Below are positions 16,518-25,176 of a stretch of DNA of 43,804 nt, piece by piece (within the stretch, counting starts at the first letter, position 1; each line of letters starts with the position of its first letter). The DNA lies in NCBI GenBank assembly GCA_039191215.1, contig JBCCXT010000033.1, forward strand, positions 1-43,804. The letters run 5' to 3'. The position numbers were made by a program, and so were the translations under genes. Source of the DNA: HKCCE3408 sp039191215. GTDB taxonomy: Bacteria; Pseudomonadota; Alphaproteobacteria; Rhodobacterales; Rhodobacteraceae. The notes below the pieces were generated by a model. It worked only from the letters and a program-made list of their open reading frames with translations, did no database searches and was not told the DNA's origin.

Positions 16518-17051
16518 TTAAATATTCGAACCCTGGTTGAGCTCAGCTTGCTCTTGCTCGTAATCGGCATGCAGCGCACGCACCTGTTCGGCCGTCATAT
16601 GATCATCGGGAATATCAATGCCCCGGTCACGCAACACCTGTTCCTGGACCGCAATGTGATCGACAGAGCGCGGATCCCAGCTTGGATCGCTACGGTTGAC
16701 CGCATTTTGATAGTCGCTGAGATAATACTCCGCCAAGACATCGGTGTCGTATTGCGCGTAGCTCGCATAGGCCGATTCCGCCCAGCTTTGTCCGATCTCA
16801 TCCCACGTCCCATAGCTCGCTGCGAACGTGCTGTAGTTCAAGAATGGGCTTTGATCCGCGATATCGTCAAAATAATTGCTCGACGCGTCGTCAGATTCCA
16901 ATTCGTCTGCGATTTCGTTGGTGAACGGCATCAGCCCTTCGAGGGTACCGTTATTGAGCAAAAATGCCAGCCCGACGCACAGACCTGCGAGCACAACCCA
17001 ATCCACCGACGCCGCGCCGGATTCGTCTTTCGAGAAGTTAGGCAAAACCAC
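16518..17051 (-). CDS. Flp-pilin-like N-terminus with long acidic C-terminal domain, function unknown
   Basis: A 177-residue protein. The first 30 residues (NFSKDESGAASVDWVVLAGL, then a hydrophobic stretch) look like a Flp/TadE-type prepilin segment: a charged leader, GA, then one membrane helix. The rest is strongly acidic and rich in Asp, Glu, Tyr and Ser, with no family recognised. No tad/cpa pilus gene is near. It may be a minor pilin, a TadE-like pseudopilin or simply a membrane-anchored acidic protein. It stands alone, with a 143-base gap to the next gene. Confidence 0.65.
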   Translation of the reverse strand: MVLPNFSKDESGAASVDWVVLAGLCVGLAFLLNNGTLEGLMPFTNEIADELESDDASSNYFDDIADQSPFLNYSTFAASYGTWDEIGQSWAESAYASYAQYDTDVLAEYYLSDYQNAVNRSDPSWDPRSVDHIAVQEQVLRDRGIDIPDDHMTAEQVRALHADYEQEQAELNQGSNI

Positions 17052-17194
17052 GGAACACTCCCAATCACTCTAAAACCTTGATCAATAGAACCGAAAAAAA
17101 ACCTCAATTTTGCGGAGAAACTTTGGTGATTGCGCCGCAAACCCGCCACAATTCGAACACATTCGGGCAGCACGGCCCCCACGGGGCCGTACCT

Positions 17195-17842
17195 TTAGCT
17201 GTTGAGCAGCGCGCGCATGGCTGTTGGGCCGTTCGGCCCAAGCCCGTGTCCAGCCCCAGGCAAGACATGCAAATGCGGCGCGGCGCCCAATGCCAAAAAG
17301 ACATCTGCGCTGCGTTCTGCCCGGTCCAGCGGGATATGCGGATCGGCGGCGTGCAGCTCGATTATGACCGGAAGACCTGATAGATCAGTGCCGTAGTCAA
17401 AACGCTTCTCGATATGGCCATAAAGCGCCTCTTCCGGCGCGCCTTCCGCATCGGCCGTGCCGACAAGCGCGCCCGACAAGCCAAAAACCGCGCGTATGCC
17501 GCCACGGCGCGCACTGTATTCCAGGGCCAGACAAGCACCCTGACTAAAACCCGCCAGGGCGATCCGGTCGCGTGGAATACCGTTCTCCTCCAACGCTGAA
17601 ATACCGGCTTCGACAGCATCCAACCCGGCCGCCAAATGCGGCGCGAGCGCCGCGCTTGGGGCCAGGAAGCTCGTTGGCCACCAGCTTCGTTGAGGGTGTT
17701 GCGGTGCAGCCAGTGCCAGGCCCGCGATGCCCAAGGACTGGCCAAGGCCGAGGATATCCTCGGCCCCGCCACCGCGACCATGCAGCAGCACCAGACCCTG
17801 TTCCGCCTGCGCCGGTCCTGCTTTGGCAATTCTCACACTCAT
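17195..17842 (-). CDS. Alpha/beta hydrolase of the phospholipase/carboxylesterase family (MhqD-like)
   Basis: A 215-residue serine hydrolase. The nucleophile is Ser100 in GFSQGACLAL, the acid Asp167 in AADPHIP, and His199 in GAGHGLGP. LLHGRGGGAEDIL near the start supplies the oxyanion-hole region. Its ATG overlaps the stop of the dioxygenase gene by four bases. In Bacillus, related hydrolase-dioxygenase pairs (mhq genes) detoxify quinones and catechols; the same role is inferred here. Confidence 0.85.
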   Translation of the reverse strand: MSVRIAKAGPAQAEQGLVLLHGRGGGAEDILGLGQSLGIAGLALAAPQHPQRSWWPTSFLAPSAALAPHLAAGLDAVEAGISALEENGIPRDRIALAGFSQGACLALEYSARRGGIRAVFGLSGALVGTADAEGAPEEALYGHIEKRFDYGTDLSGLPVIIELHAADPHIPLDRAERSADVFLALGAAPHLHVLPGAGHGLGPNGPTAMRALLNS

Positions 17843-18768
17843 GGCGCGGTCTCAATTGGCGGCAAGGCCCGCTCAATCCGTTCGCGGATCGGCTCGTATT
17901 TTGGCGGCAGCATCAGCTTTTGGCCCAAGGCCGTCGGCGCTTCATCAACCGCGAAACCAGGCGGATCGGTCGCGATTTCGAACAATACACCGCCCGGCTC
18001 GCGAAAGTAGATCGCGTTGAAATACTGCCGGTCGATCACCGGTGTCACATTCAGGCCGCTGCTGGCCACACGTTCGCGCCACTCAAGCTGGTTGGTATCG
18101 TCAAGCGCCCTGAACGCCACGTGGTGGATCGTGCCGGCGCCCTGGCGCCCGATGGAACTTTCATCGGATCGCAGGAGATCGACAACCGATCCGGGCGCAT
18201 CACCCGGCGCCTGGAGACGCAACCGTTCCGTTCCGTCTGCCGCTTCGTGGCCGATCTCTTCATACCCGAATACATCTGTCAGCAAACGGGCTGTGGGCGC
18301 GATATCATCCTGCCACAGAGTGACGGAATGAAAACCGTCGGTCGGCCCGTCAGCAGAACGCGTGGTTTCGACCAATTCCACCGGCGCACCATCGGGATCG
18401 CGCAAGATGATCACGCGGCTGCCAAAGCGCATCTCGGGCCCGTCAAAATCAATTGCCTGCTCGGCCAGGCGTTCCATCCAGGCGTCAAACTCACCCTCAG
18501 GGACGCTATAGGCATAGGCACTAGCCATGCCCGGACCAGCGCGGCCGGGCCCTGCATCGGCAAACGGGAAGAAGGTCAGAATTGTGCCGGGACTGCCGGT
18601 CGCATCCCCATAATAGAGATGATAGGTGCCGGGGTCGTCGAAGTTCACGGTTTTCTTGACCAGGCTTTGGCCCAGAACGCGGGTGAAGAAATCGACATTG
18701 GCCTGTGGCGGCCCAGAAATGGCCGTCACGTGGTGCAGGCCAGGAATTGATGTGTTGTTTTGTGTCAT
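17839..18768 (-). CDS. Ring-cleaving dioxygenase, VOC superfamily (MhqO-like)
   Basis: A 309-residue protein of two glyoxalase-like halves. Metal ligands are likely His12/13 (GLHHVTAI) and the His pairs in DGFHSVTL and TIHHVAFRA, with Glu in GGVLFEIATD. GMASAYAYSVP and DPDGAPVELVE fit the glyoxalase fold. The family opens hydroquinone-type rings. It is the first gene of a two-gene operon with the hydrolase; a palindrome lies about 95 bases upstream. No MarR-type regulator gene is adjacent. Confidence 0.85.
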   Translation of the reverse strand: MTQNNTSIPGLHHVTAISGPPQANVDFFTRVLGQSLVKKTVNFDDPGTYHLYYGDATGSPGTILTFFPFADAGPGRAGPGMASAYAYSVPEGEFDAWMERLAEQAIDFDGPEMRFGSRVIILRDPDGAPVELVETTRSADGPTDGFHSVTLWQDDIAPTARLLTDVFGYEEIGHEAADGTERLRLQAPGDAPGSVVDLLRSDESSIGRQGAGTIHHVAFRALDDTNQLEWRERVASSGLNVTPVIDRQYFNAIYFREPGGVLFEIATDPPGFAVDEAPTALGQKLMLPPKYEPIRERIERALPPIETAP

Positions 18769-18861
18769 GGAAACCTCCGATTGGCGGCGGGGCGCCGCGC
18801 TGCTTGACCCGGAAGTAGTTCATCCCTTCACGCACATAAATACGAAAATATATGCATTAAT

Positions 18862-18877
18862 TGTGCAATCATGCACA
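18862..18877. promoter_or_regulatory. 16-bp palindromic operator candidate
   Basis: TGTGCA-ATCA-TGCACA is a perfect inverted repeat in the AT-rich gap between the divergent dioxygenase and aroQ genes. A further TATGCA half-site lies upstream at 18851-18856. The size and symmetry suit a winged-helix dimer of the MarR/PadR kind, the usual regulators of mhq genes, but no regulator gene is visible. Confidence 0.45.
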
Positions 18878-18916
18878 TACTAGCCTGACCGCACTCTGCA
18901 CGATATCACGGGTGCC

Positions 18917-19354
18917 ATGACTGATACGATCCTGCTTCTGAACGGCCCCAATCTCAACCTGCTTGGCACGCGGGAGCCTCAGACCTATGGGTCCGAGACA
19001 CTTGCAGACCTTGAAACGGCCCTGCGTAGCAAGCTGGATGCAGGTTATGCGTTGGACATGCGGCAATCCAACCATGAGGGCGAGTTGGTCGATTGGATAC
19101 AAGGCGCGCGCGTCGCAACGGCGGGGATTGTCATTAATCCCGGCGCCTATAGCCACACTTCGGTTGCGATCTTGGATGCATTGAACGCCTATGACGGCCC
19201 GGTCGTGGAAGTGCATATCTCCAACATCCACCGGCGGGAGAGCTTTCGCCACCATTCCTTCGTATCGCAGCGCGCCGATGGAGTGATCGCGGGGCTGGGC
19301 CTTGCCGGCTATCACGCAGCGATTGCGCGGATTATCGAACTTTCGAAGTCTTAA
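18917..19354 (+). CDS. aroQ: Type II 3-dehydroquinate dehydratase
   Basis: A 145-residue dodecamer-type enzyme of the shikimate pathway, converting 3-dehydroquinate to 3-dehydroshikimate. LLNGPNLNLLGTREPQTYG carries the catalytic Tyr and the flexible-loop Arg; VINPGAYSHTSVAI and EVHISNIHRRESFRHHS supply the remaining active-site residues. The length is typical. It is a single gene with its own upstream gap. Confidence 0.95.
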   Translation: MTDTILLLNGPNLNLLGTREPQTYGSETLADLETALRSKLDAGYALDMRQSNHEGELVDWIQGARVATAGIVINPGAYSHTSVAILDALNAYDGPVVEVHISNIHRRESFRHHSFVSQRADGVIAGLGLAGYHAAIARIIELSKS

Positions 19355-19467
19355 CCCGCTGCCGCGCCGTTGCTGGCGTGACAATCTTTCCCGATCTGCA
19401 CCAAAATTCTGCCCAAGTCCTGCGCCACAAATACCGTGTTGAGATTTAACGCGGTGGGCTGAGCATT

Positions 19468-20325
19468 ATGCGCTTCGTTCTTTCTTTGATCGGCCTGCTG
19501 GCCTTCGCTTTCCCGCAACACGCGGCAGCCGATGGCATGGCGCGCGGCGTCAAGACGTCACTGGCTTTCGTTGCCGACACATACATCACCAGCAGCCGCG
19601 GCGCGTCCTTTGCACTTTGCCACCGCTATGAAATGCGCACACTTCTGGGCCTGGGCTATGGCCTAACCTCGCATGGCTATGTTCTGTCAGAAGCGCAATG
19701 CCAGGGCCAAGCCTATGTCGAAAATCCCGTTATCGTCGGGGCGGCTTTTGCCAGCGGTGCTGTGCGCGGCACTCCGCGTGAGCCCGAATTTACCCTGCAA
19801 GAGCAGCTGTTTGGCCATGCCTGGTTTGTGATCTGCGGCGTGCTCGTCGCGGCATTGCTGCTGCGCATCGCAGGCGCGCGTTTCTTTGGGCGATCCCAAA
19901 TGGCGGAGCGGATGGAAGTGCTTGGCCTCTCCGATACGCCGGTTTTTCGCTTCATCGACGCGATGTTGCATGCCGCAAACGCGGATGGAAAAGCGCAGCA
20001 GCAGGAGATTGATTTCATCCGTGACAAGGCGACTGAGATCGCGCAACTGGAATACTCCGCCGAACATATCGAATGGGCGATCGAGCATACCGATCAGCTT
20101 AAAGGCGTGCGCGATTTTCAACGCTTCGGGCGCGGGCTGACCCCGCCGCAGGCTCGAGTCGTGCTACGCGCCGCCCTGGCTTTGGTGGCCGCAGACGGTG
20201 AAATGAGCCAGTCTGAGCAACGTTTTATCTCGCAATTGACCAAAGGATTGATGCTCGACCCGGCTGAGGTGACGCGCATACTCGAGGAAGATGATGCCGA
20301 TATGGGCGATACTCTTCTGGCGTAA
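19468..20325 (+). CDS. Membrane-anchored TerB-domain protein, function unknown
   Basis: A 285-residue protein with a signal-like N-terminus (1-21), an extracytoplasmic segment of about 95 residues with Cys51 and Cys78, a transmembrane helix (about 118-139, WFVICGVLVAALLLRIAG), and a C-terminal TerB-like helical domain (about 160-280) with the repeated ADGK...E and ADGE...E acidic motifs. TerB/DjlA domains bind metal and act at the membrane. The neighbours give no pathway clue. Confidence 0.75.
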   Translation: MRFVLSLIGLLAFAFPQHAAADGMARGVKTSLAFVADTYITSSRGASFALCHRYEMRTLLGLGYGLTSHGYVLSEAQCQGQAYVENPVIVGAAFASGAVRGTPREPEFTLQEQLFGHAWFVICGVLVAALLLRIAGARFFGRSQMAERMEVLGLSDTPVFRFIDAMLHAANADGKAQQQEIDFIRDKATEIAQLEYSAEHIEWAIEHTDQLKGVRDFQRFGRGLTPPQARVVLRAALALVAADGEMSQSEQRFISQLTKGLMLDPAEVTRILEEDDADMGDTLLA

Positions 20326-20363
20326 TCCGGTCGCCCGTTCGCGAAACGATAGGAGGCCAAAGA

Positions 20364-20380
20364 CCCCCCCCCCTCGGGGG
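20364..20380. other. Ten-C homopolymer with facing G5, between convergent genes
   Basis: Ten consecutive C (20364-20373), TC, then five G (20376-20380). It can fold into a short C/G hairpin between the TerB-domain and GntR genes, and may help termination. Long homopolymers are also prone to length variation and sequencing error. Confidence 0.35.
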
Positions 20381-20426
20381 TAACCTTCTGTCCACCGAAC
20401 CCAAAGGTTCAAAGGTTGAAAGACGC

Positions 20427-21083
20427 CTAGCTGGCCAGCATGCGCAGGCTTTGGGTGACATCCGCACGCACAGCCAGCCGCAGGCCCGGCTCATCACCCG
20501 CCGTAAGCGCCGCCAGGATAAGGCGGTGATGCTGCGGCGCTTCCGTGCGGCCTAGCTTGCCGTAGAGCGACCGCATCGTCGGGCCAAGCTGCAGCCAGAC
20601 CGTTTCGGCCAAAGCCAACATGGCAGGCGCCTGGGCGCGCAGATACAGCGTGCGGTGAAATTCCAAATTAGCGCGAATATAGCCCACAGCGTCACGGCGA
20701 CCGATGGCCTGGGCAATCGTCCCGTTGATGGTTTCCATCCGCTCAATGAGTGCCGCATGGGCGCGCGGCAATGCCCGTGTGGAAAGCTCCGCTTCAAGCA
20801 ATGCTCGGATCGCTGCCAGCTCCTCGATCCGTTCATTCGACAATTCTGTCGTTGAAACGCGACCCGATGCAGACAACACCAGGGCCCCTTCGGAAACAAG
20901 GCGCCGGACCGCTTCACGCGCAGGTGTCATCGACACACCGTGCTCCCGTCCCAGACCTCTGAGCGTCAATGCCTGCCCGGGGCTCAATTCACCATGCATG
21001 ATCTGGCTGCGCAACGATCGGTAGAGCCGTTCATGCGCGGCAATCGCGGGTGTCTCTGTGTGTCTCGGGGGGGTGGTCAACAT
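20427..21083 (-). CDS. GntR-family transcriptional regulator, FCD (FadR-type) subfamily
   Basis: A 218-residue regulator. The N-terminal winged helix has LYRSLRSQIMHGELSPGQAL and REHGVSMTPAREAVRRLVSEGAL; the C-terminal helical FCD domain (about 85-210) has IRALLEAEL and LEFHRTLYLRAQAP. FCD regulators sense small carboxylic acids. Start MLTTPPRHTE at ATG 21083; a TTG at 21119 would overlap the upstream gene by four bases and is possible. Targets are unknown; no catabolic genes are next to it. Confidence 0.87.
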   Translation of the reverse strand: MLTTPPRHTETPAIAAHERLYRSLRSQIMHGELSPGQALTLRGLGREHGVSMTPAREAVRRLVSEGALVLSASGRVSTTELSNERIEELAAIRALLEAELSTRALPRAHAALIERMETINGTIAQAIGRRDAVGYIRANLEFHRTLYLRAQAPAMLALAETVWLQLGPTMRSLYGKLGRTEAPQHHRLILAALTAGDEPGLRLAVRADVTQSLRMLAS

Positions 21084-21115
21084 CGGTCCATCATGGCCCA
21101 AACGGGGCCGCGCCG

Positions 21116-21829
21116 TCAAAGTGGGGCCGTATTGAAATCCCAGGCCAATAATTCAGGGCCGTCGCGGCGCAGCCAGGCCCGGTGTGTCGCCATTTCCGGG
21201 CAAAGCTCGGCACAGAGTGCCCAAAAGCGATCCGAGTGGTTCATCTCAACCAGATGTGCCACTTCGTGGGCGGCGACATAGTCCAGCACCTCAGACGGCG
21301 CCATGATCAGGCGCCACGAAAACATCAAATCGCCCCGAGCGGAGCAGCTGCCCCAACGCGAGCGTGGATCGCGCAACGTCACCCGGCCCGCGCGCCGCCC
21401 CAGCCTGTCGGAATGCCGCATGACGGCCTCGCTGAGTCGATCCCGCGCAAGCGCGCGCAACAGCACGCGGATGCGAGCAGCCATTCGATCATCATCGGGC
21501 ACCCGGATTGCGGCCCCGTCAAAACGCGCCGCCCGGCCAGGCCCGGCCAGGATCGGCCGATCGGTTCCACCGATCGGCAGCGTGCCGCCCATAACCGGTC
21601 GCCGCCTCCCCGGTGCCCGGGCGACATGGCCACGCAGCCAGGCCTCGCGCGTATGTAGAAACGCGATTGCCTCAGACTGGTCCGCCCATACCGGCAGGCT
21701 CAAGCTCACGCCACCATCCGTTCGGCTGACACGCAGCGAGAACCTGCGCGCCCTGGCGGATCGGCGCAAAAGCACTTCAATAGGCGGATCACCGGGCAAA
21801 ATGTGGACTTCACTTGTGGTTCGCGGCAT
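21116..21829 (-). CDS. YgjP-like metallopeptidase (DUF45, M48-like)
   Basis: A 237-residue protein with the zinc motif HEVAH (His188, Glu189, His192) followed by LVEMNHSDRFW, and RDPRSRWGSCS upstream, both typical of the YgjP/SprT-like family. It is probably cytosolic. The TGA lies next to the GntR gene start, suggesting co-transcription. The substrate is unknown. Confidence 0.87.
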   Translation of the reverse strand: MPRTTSEVHILPGDPPIEVLLRRSARARRFSLRVSRTDGGVSLSLPVWADQSEAIAFLHTREAWLRGHVARAPGRRRPVMGGTLPIGGTDRPILAGPGRAARFDGAAIRVPDDDRMAARIRVLLRALARDRLSEAVMRHSDRLGRRAGRVTLRDPRSRWGSCSARGDLMFSWRLIMAPSEVLDYVAAHEVAHLVEMNHSDRFWALCAELCPEMATHRAWLRRDGPELLAWDFNTAPL

Positions 21830-21912
21830 TGGTCCTCAAAGCCTTTGACAGACCCGCGATAGTGTGGCAGAGGCCATCGTTCTTCGATACGCAAATCTAC
21901 GAAGGGGGTGTT

Positions 21913-22257
21913 ATGCCCAAAGAGGAATGGGGCGTCAAACGCGTCTGTCCGACGACCGGAAAGAGGTTCTATGATCTAGGCCGCAACCCTGTCGTCAGCC
22001 CCTATACCGGCGAGGTTGTCGAGATCGATACCGGTAAGGGTTCGCGCACATTGGTGGCCGATAAATCCGACAAAGCGCCAAAGCCTGAGGCTGCGGAAGA
22101 GGAAGAGGAGTTGGTCCTAGACGATGACGAAGACATCGATCTGGAGGACGATGAAAACGTCAAGCTTGACGATGACGAGGTGCTGGAAGACGACGACGAA
22201 GACACCGTGTCACTCGATGAGCTTGCCGATGTCGGGTCCGGCGACGACGACGATTAA
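21913..22257 (+). CDS. TIGR02300-family acidic protein
   Basis: A 114-residue protein. MPKEEWGVKRVCPTTGKRFYDLGRNPVVSPYTGE is the diagnostic N-terminus of this alphaproteobacterial family. The rest is a run of Asp and Glu with few hydrophobic residues, hence very acidic and probably disordered. The start is supported by GAAGGGGG upstream. It is divergent from the YgjP-like gene. The function is unknown. Confidence 0.87.
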   Translation: MPKEEWGVKRVCPTTGKRFYDLGRNPVVSPYTGEVVEIDTGKGSRTLVADKSDKAPKPEAAEEEEELVLDDDEDIDLEDDENVKLDDDEVLEDDDEDTVSLDELADVGSGDDDD

Positions 22258-22263
22258 TGCGGC

Positions 22264-22298
22264 CCGGGCCAGCGGATTTTTCCCTTGATCTGGCCCGG
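22264..22298 (+). terminator. Hairpin after the TIGR02300 gene
   Basis: CCGGGCCAG (22264-22272) pairs perfectly with CTGGCCCGG (22290-22298) across a 17-base loop with five T. No T-run follows. It separates the protein gene from tRNA-Ala. Confidence 0.5.
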
Positions 22299-22325
22299 CC
22301 AAAACCGAAAACGCAGGCGGTCTTG

Positions 22326-22401
<76 letters not shown>

Positions 22402-22625
22402 CTTTCAAGTTTCACCCTCGAAAACCCCTCTAAGGCTTTGAAGGGGAATGACATTTCCGGGGTTCTAACTGCGTTGCTTCGGCAGTATTCTATACGCGTG
22501 GCGAAGGCGAGTTTGAGGATGGTTCATCGGATATGTACGGAACCATTTTCTAAAATTTTTCAAGGGCTTGCTAGGAATTGAAGCAGGGGTTCTATTCGTT
22601 CCTCGAGTGTCCCTGCGGGTTCTAC

Positions 22626-23881
22626 CTAGTACGCCTGTTTTTCGACCAACAGAGCTTCCTGCTTCTCGAGATCGGCGATTTTGTCCTTGTTGCACGCAAT
22701 GACCCGCGCGTTGGTTGCCGCGGCGATCCGGCCGAGGACGGTGTCGATTTCTTTGTCCATCGTTTTGATCTGGCCCACCGCGGCCTGACGCATCTCAGCA
22801 GCCAGCTCGCTGCGCGCATCCCAGGCTATGCGGAACATGGCAGCCGCTAGCTTCATGAGGCCCTTAGTTGGCTGGAGGGATTTGACCCATTCTCCGACCT
22901 CACCCTCAAGCGCATCCCGCTTGGTGGATTTACCGTATTGCTCGCAACCTTTCTTGCCGCACATGTAGTATGAGATGCGCCCACCATGGCGTCCGGTGGC
23001 GAAGTAGGACCGCCGTGGCGTGCCACAGCAGCCACAGACAACCATCCCGCGCAGAACGAAGTCATCGCCGATATTTGCGCGCTAGGGTGCTTTGGTCGTT
23101 CCGCTGCGGCGGTCTAGGATTTATTGGTAAGTGGCCAGTGAGATCGGTGGCTCATGCTGCATCTTATGCCAAGAGAGGTCATATGCCTCGCTATTGATGT
23201 AACCCGCATAGATGGGCTTTTGCAGGAGCTGAGAAACCCGCTCTGGACCGACACGACCCGATTTACCACGGGTGAAACGCGGATCGTCATTCAGAAGGCG
23301 CTCGACTTCGGCTTGGGTTTGGAAGCGGCCATTAGGATAGGCTTCAAGCGCTTCTTGGACCATCGAAGCAACGGGTTCGTCCCGCACGAGCACTTTGCCC
23401 AAGTTTTTGGTCTTCTCAAACTTATGGCCTACCGGCGGGAGGCGGCACCAAAACCCCATATCCGTCCGCACATTCATCTTCTGCTTTACCTTACGTCTGT
23501 TCTGCTTGCGCTCGGGCTGGCCTTGCGCGGCGATCACGTCTTCGCAAACTCGCCCTCGGGCGTGTCTTCAAAACTGAAGTTCGGGCTTTCGATGTGCACG
23601 CAGCGGAGTCGGAACGCATCTCGAAGATCCAAGACCGCTCGGGTATCCCGGCTCATCCGCTTCAAATCGTCGAACACGATCACAAGGCTCTCGCCGGGTT
23701 GAGCGTCGATGTACATCAACAGCGCCTGCATGCCCGGACGCTTCATGAAGTCTCCGCCGCCGGTGATAATAGCAGGGAAAACGCTCACCACCTCGTAAAA
23801 CCGTGCCTCTGCATGGGCGCGGCACCGGGCCTCTTGGCTATCTGAACCGTGGCCGTCTGTCTCTTGTGACTTCAAGCTCAT
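22626..23881 (-). pseudogene. Serine recombinase (resolvase/recombinase/zinc-ribbon type), broken
   Basis: Three neighbouring reading frames add up to one recombinase. From 23881: MSLKSQETDGHGSDSQEARCR and GGGDFMKRPGMQALL (catalytic domain), then FDDLKRMSRDTRAVLDLRDAFR. The frame breaks at about 23537, where one base is missing between EFAKT and VIAAQGQPER. The recombinase domain continues (RFQTQAEVERLL, PIYAGYINSEAYDLSWHK) to an in-frame TAA (23121-23123) and TAG (23082-23084), then the zinc ribbon (VCGCCGTPRRSYF, CGKKGCEQYGKS) and a coiled tail to 22626. The usual YARV strand before the first Ser is missing. One frameshift and two nonsense codons make it inactive. Confidence 0.85.
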
Positions 23882-24052
23882 GGTCTCCGCGTCCAGTGTC
23901 GCATCCGCAACCGTCCCAGCCGTGCCATCGCCGCGCTTGAATGTCGTCTGGCCGGTGACCCGCGCGCCATCGGGCAGCTGGATCATGGTGGCGTCACTCG
24001 TCAGGTCGATCTCAGTGATGTTGAGCTGCGCGAGGGTTTGGTCCTCGGTCGT
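23882..24052 (-). pseudogene. Fragment resembling a repeat of large RTX-type secreted proteins
   Basis: In frame with the recombinase start, the upstream stretch encodes TLAQLNITEIDLTSDATMIQ, then LPDGARVTGQTTFKRGDGTA and GTVADATL. The pattern (LxxLxIxxIDL, DGxxxxGxTTFxxxDGTxGTxAD) recalls modules in large calcium-binding RTX proteins of alphaproteobacteria. It is only about 55 residues long and is joined directly to the recombinase remnant, so it is most likely debris left by a deletion or rearrangement. Confidence 0.5.
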
Positions 24053-24239
24053 GCGATCCGCCTTCGTCGCCAGCACCTTGGACTTGGCAAACGCTGCATC
24101 CGCGCCCGCCCGCTTGCCGTCGCTGTATCGTTGCCCTGACCGTGTACGTGGTCGTGGCGCTCCCACGACGAACCTGTCCCATCGCGCCCCCTTCCATTCC
24201 AGCGAAAAGATCACACCATCAAACCGCAAGTTCAAACGC

Positions 24240-24933
24240 CCAGGCCGTCACCAGATTACAGCGTGGAGAGAGGGCGATCCGGTTGGGTCGTCCGTTTCTT
24301 TTGTGCGCCCCGGCATAGCCGGTCAGTCTCTCGTGAAAGGGCCAAGCCCGCAGGGCGCGATCTTGGCCGTTCGGCGTCGATCCTTGGCGCGATTTTGAGG
24401 CGCCAGGACCGCCGCTTTTGATTATGCCGGGGAAGCCGAGAGACGTTGCCTGTTTTCTCCCAGCAAGAAAAACAGATCGAAGAGAGACTTGCTTTGAAGG
24501 CACCCCGCGTGCGGGAGCCCACCGACAAAGACAGAGCCTCTTTCGCCGGTTTTTCTTGTCCCCTCCCATCTCCACTCTTGGCGAGGGCCAAACCCAACCG
24601 GAAGATTGCAGGTCAAACCGGCCCTAGTGACGGGGGAAGGTTAGGAAGACCTGCGCAATCCAACATCCATCGGGCGCCCCATAATTTAAGGGTTGGTTTG
24701 AGGAAGCTGCGCGGGGGAAAGTGGCGGCCGAACAGGTCGTCGCGCCCGTCGTATCGACGCACATTTGCAGGGTGTTGCAGCTCGGCCAAGCGGGCATCGC
24801 GGACCCCACCGATCAAACCCGACACGCGCAATGCCAAAAGGTTTCCAAAACGGTGCCGTCTTGGGTTGCAGATTACGGGCGAAGGGCCTCCTCGGGCTAT
24901 GGACTTTGCGAAAGCGCCATGCCACCGTGCGCG
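24240..24933. other. About 0.7 kb without a convincing gene
   Basis: Both strands contain only open frames rich in Arg, Pro and Ser, lacking plausible starts, and the largest run into the riboswitch. No RNA gene or repeat was recognised. It separates the recombinase debris from the cobalamin riboswitch and must hold that transcript's promoter, but no clear -35/-10 pair was found. Confidence 0.5.
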
Positions 24934-25132
24934 CGATGGTGTCCGGCTTGTTTCAAGCCGGCTGAAAAAGGGAACACGGTGCGGTGCAGCGATCATGCAC
25001 CAAATCCGCGACTGCCCCCGCAACTGTAAGCGGCGAGCGACCCTAACGCTGTCCACTGGGCCTTCGGCGATCCGAAGCTGCCTGGGAAGGACTAGGGAAG
25101 CTTCGACCCGCGAGTCAGGAGACCTGCCATCG
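24934..25132 (+). promoter_or_regulatory. Cobalamin riboswitch upstream of a metal ABC transporter
   Basis: The conserved landmarks are in order: AAAAGGGAACACGGTGC (about 24966-24982), AATCCGCGACTGCCCCCGCA (about 25003-25022), CAACTGTAAGCGG, CCACTGGG, TGGGAAGG, and the B12 box GAGTCAGGAGACCTGCC (about 25113-25128). CGATGG (24934-24939) pairs with CCATCG (25127-25132) as the closing P1 stem. Downstream, CCGGG (25147-25151) pairs with CCCGG (25160-25164) next to the ribosome site GGAGGGAG (25163-25170), a plausible translational expression platform. High B12 would lower expression of the genes from 25177 to 28035. Confidence 0.93.
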
Positions 25133-25176
25133 CAACTGAAACTTGACCGGGCGAGGTGTCCCGGAGGGAGAAACCT

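Noticed and set aside
22002..22205. Poly-Ser minus-strand frame
   Set aside because: Mirror of the Asp/Glu repeats of the TIGR02300 gene.
22405..22625. Possible attachment site between tRNA-Ala and the recombinase fossil
   Set aside because: No second copy of the tRNA 3' end was found in the window, so no direct repeat pair can be claimed.
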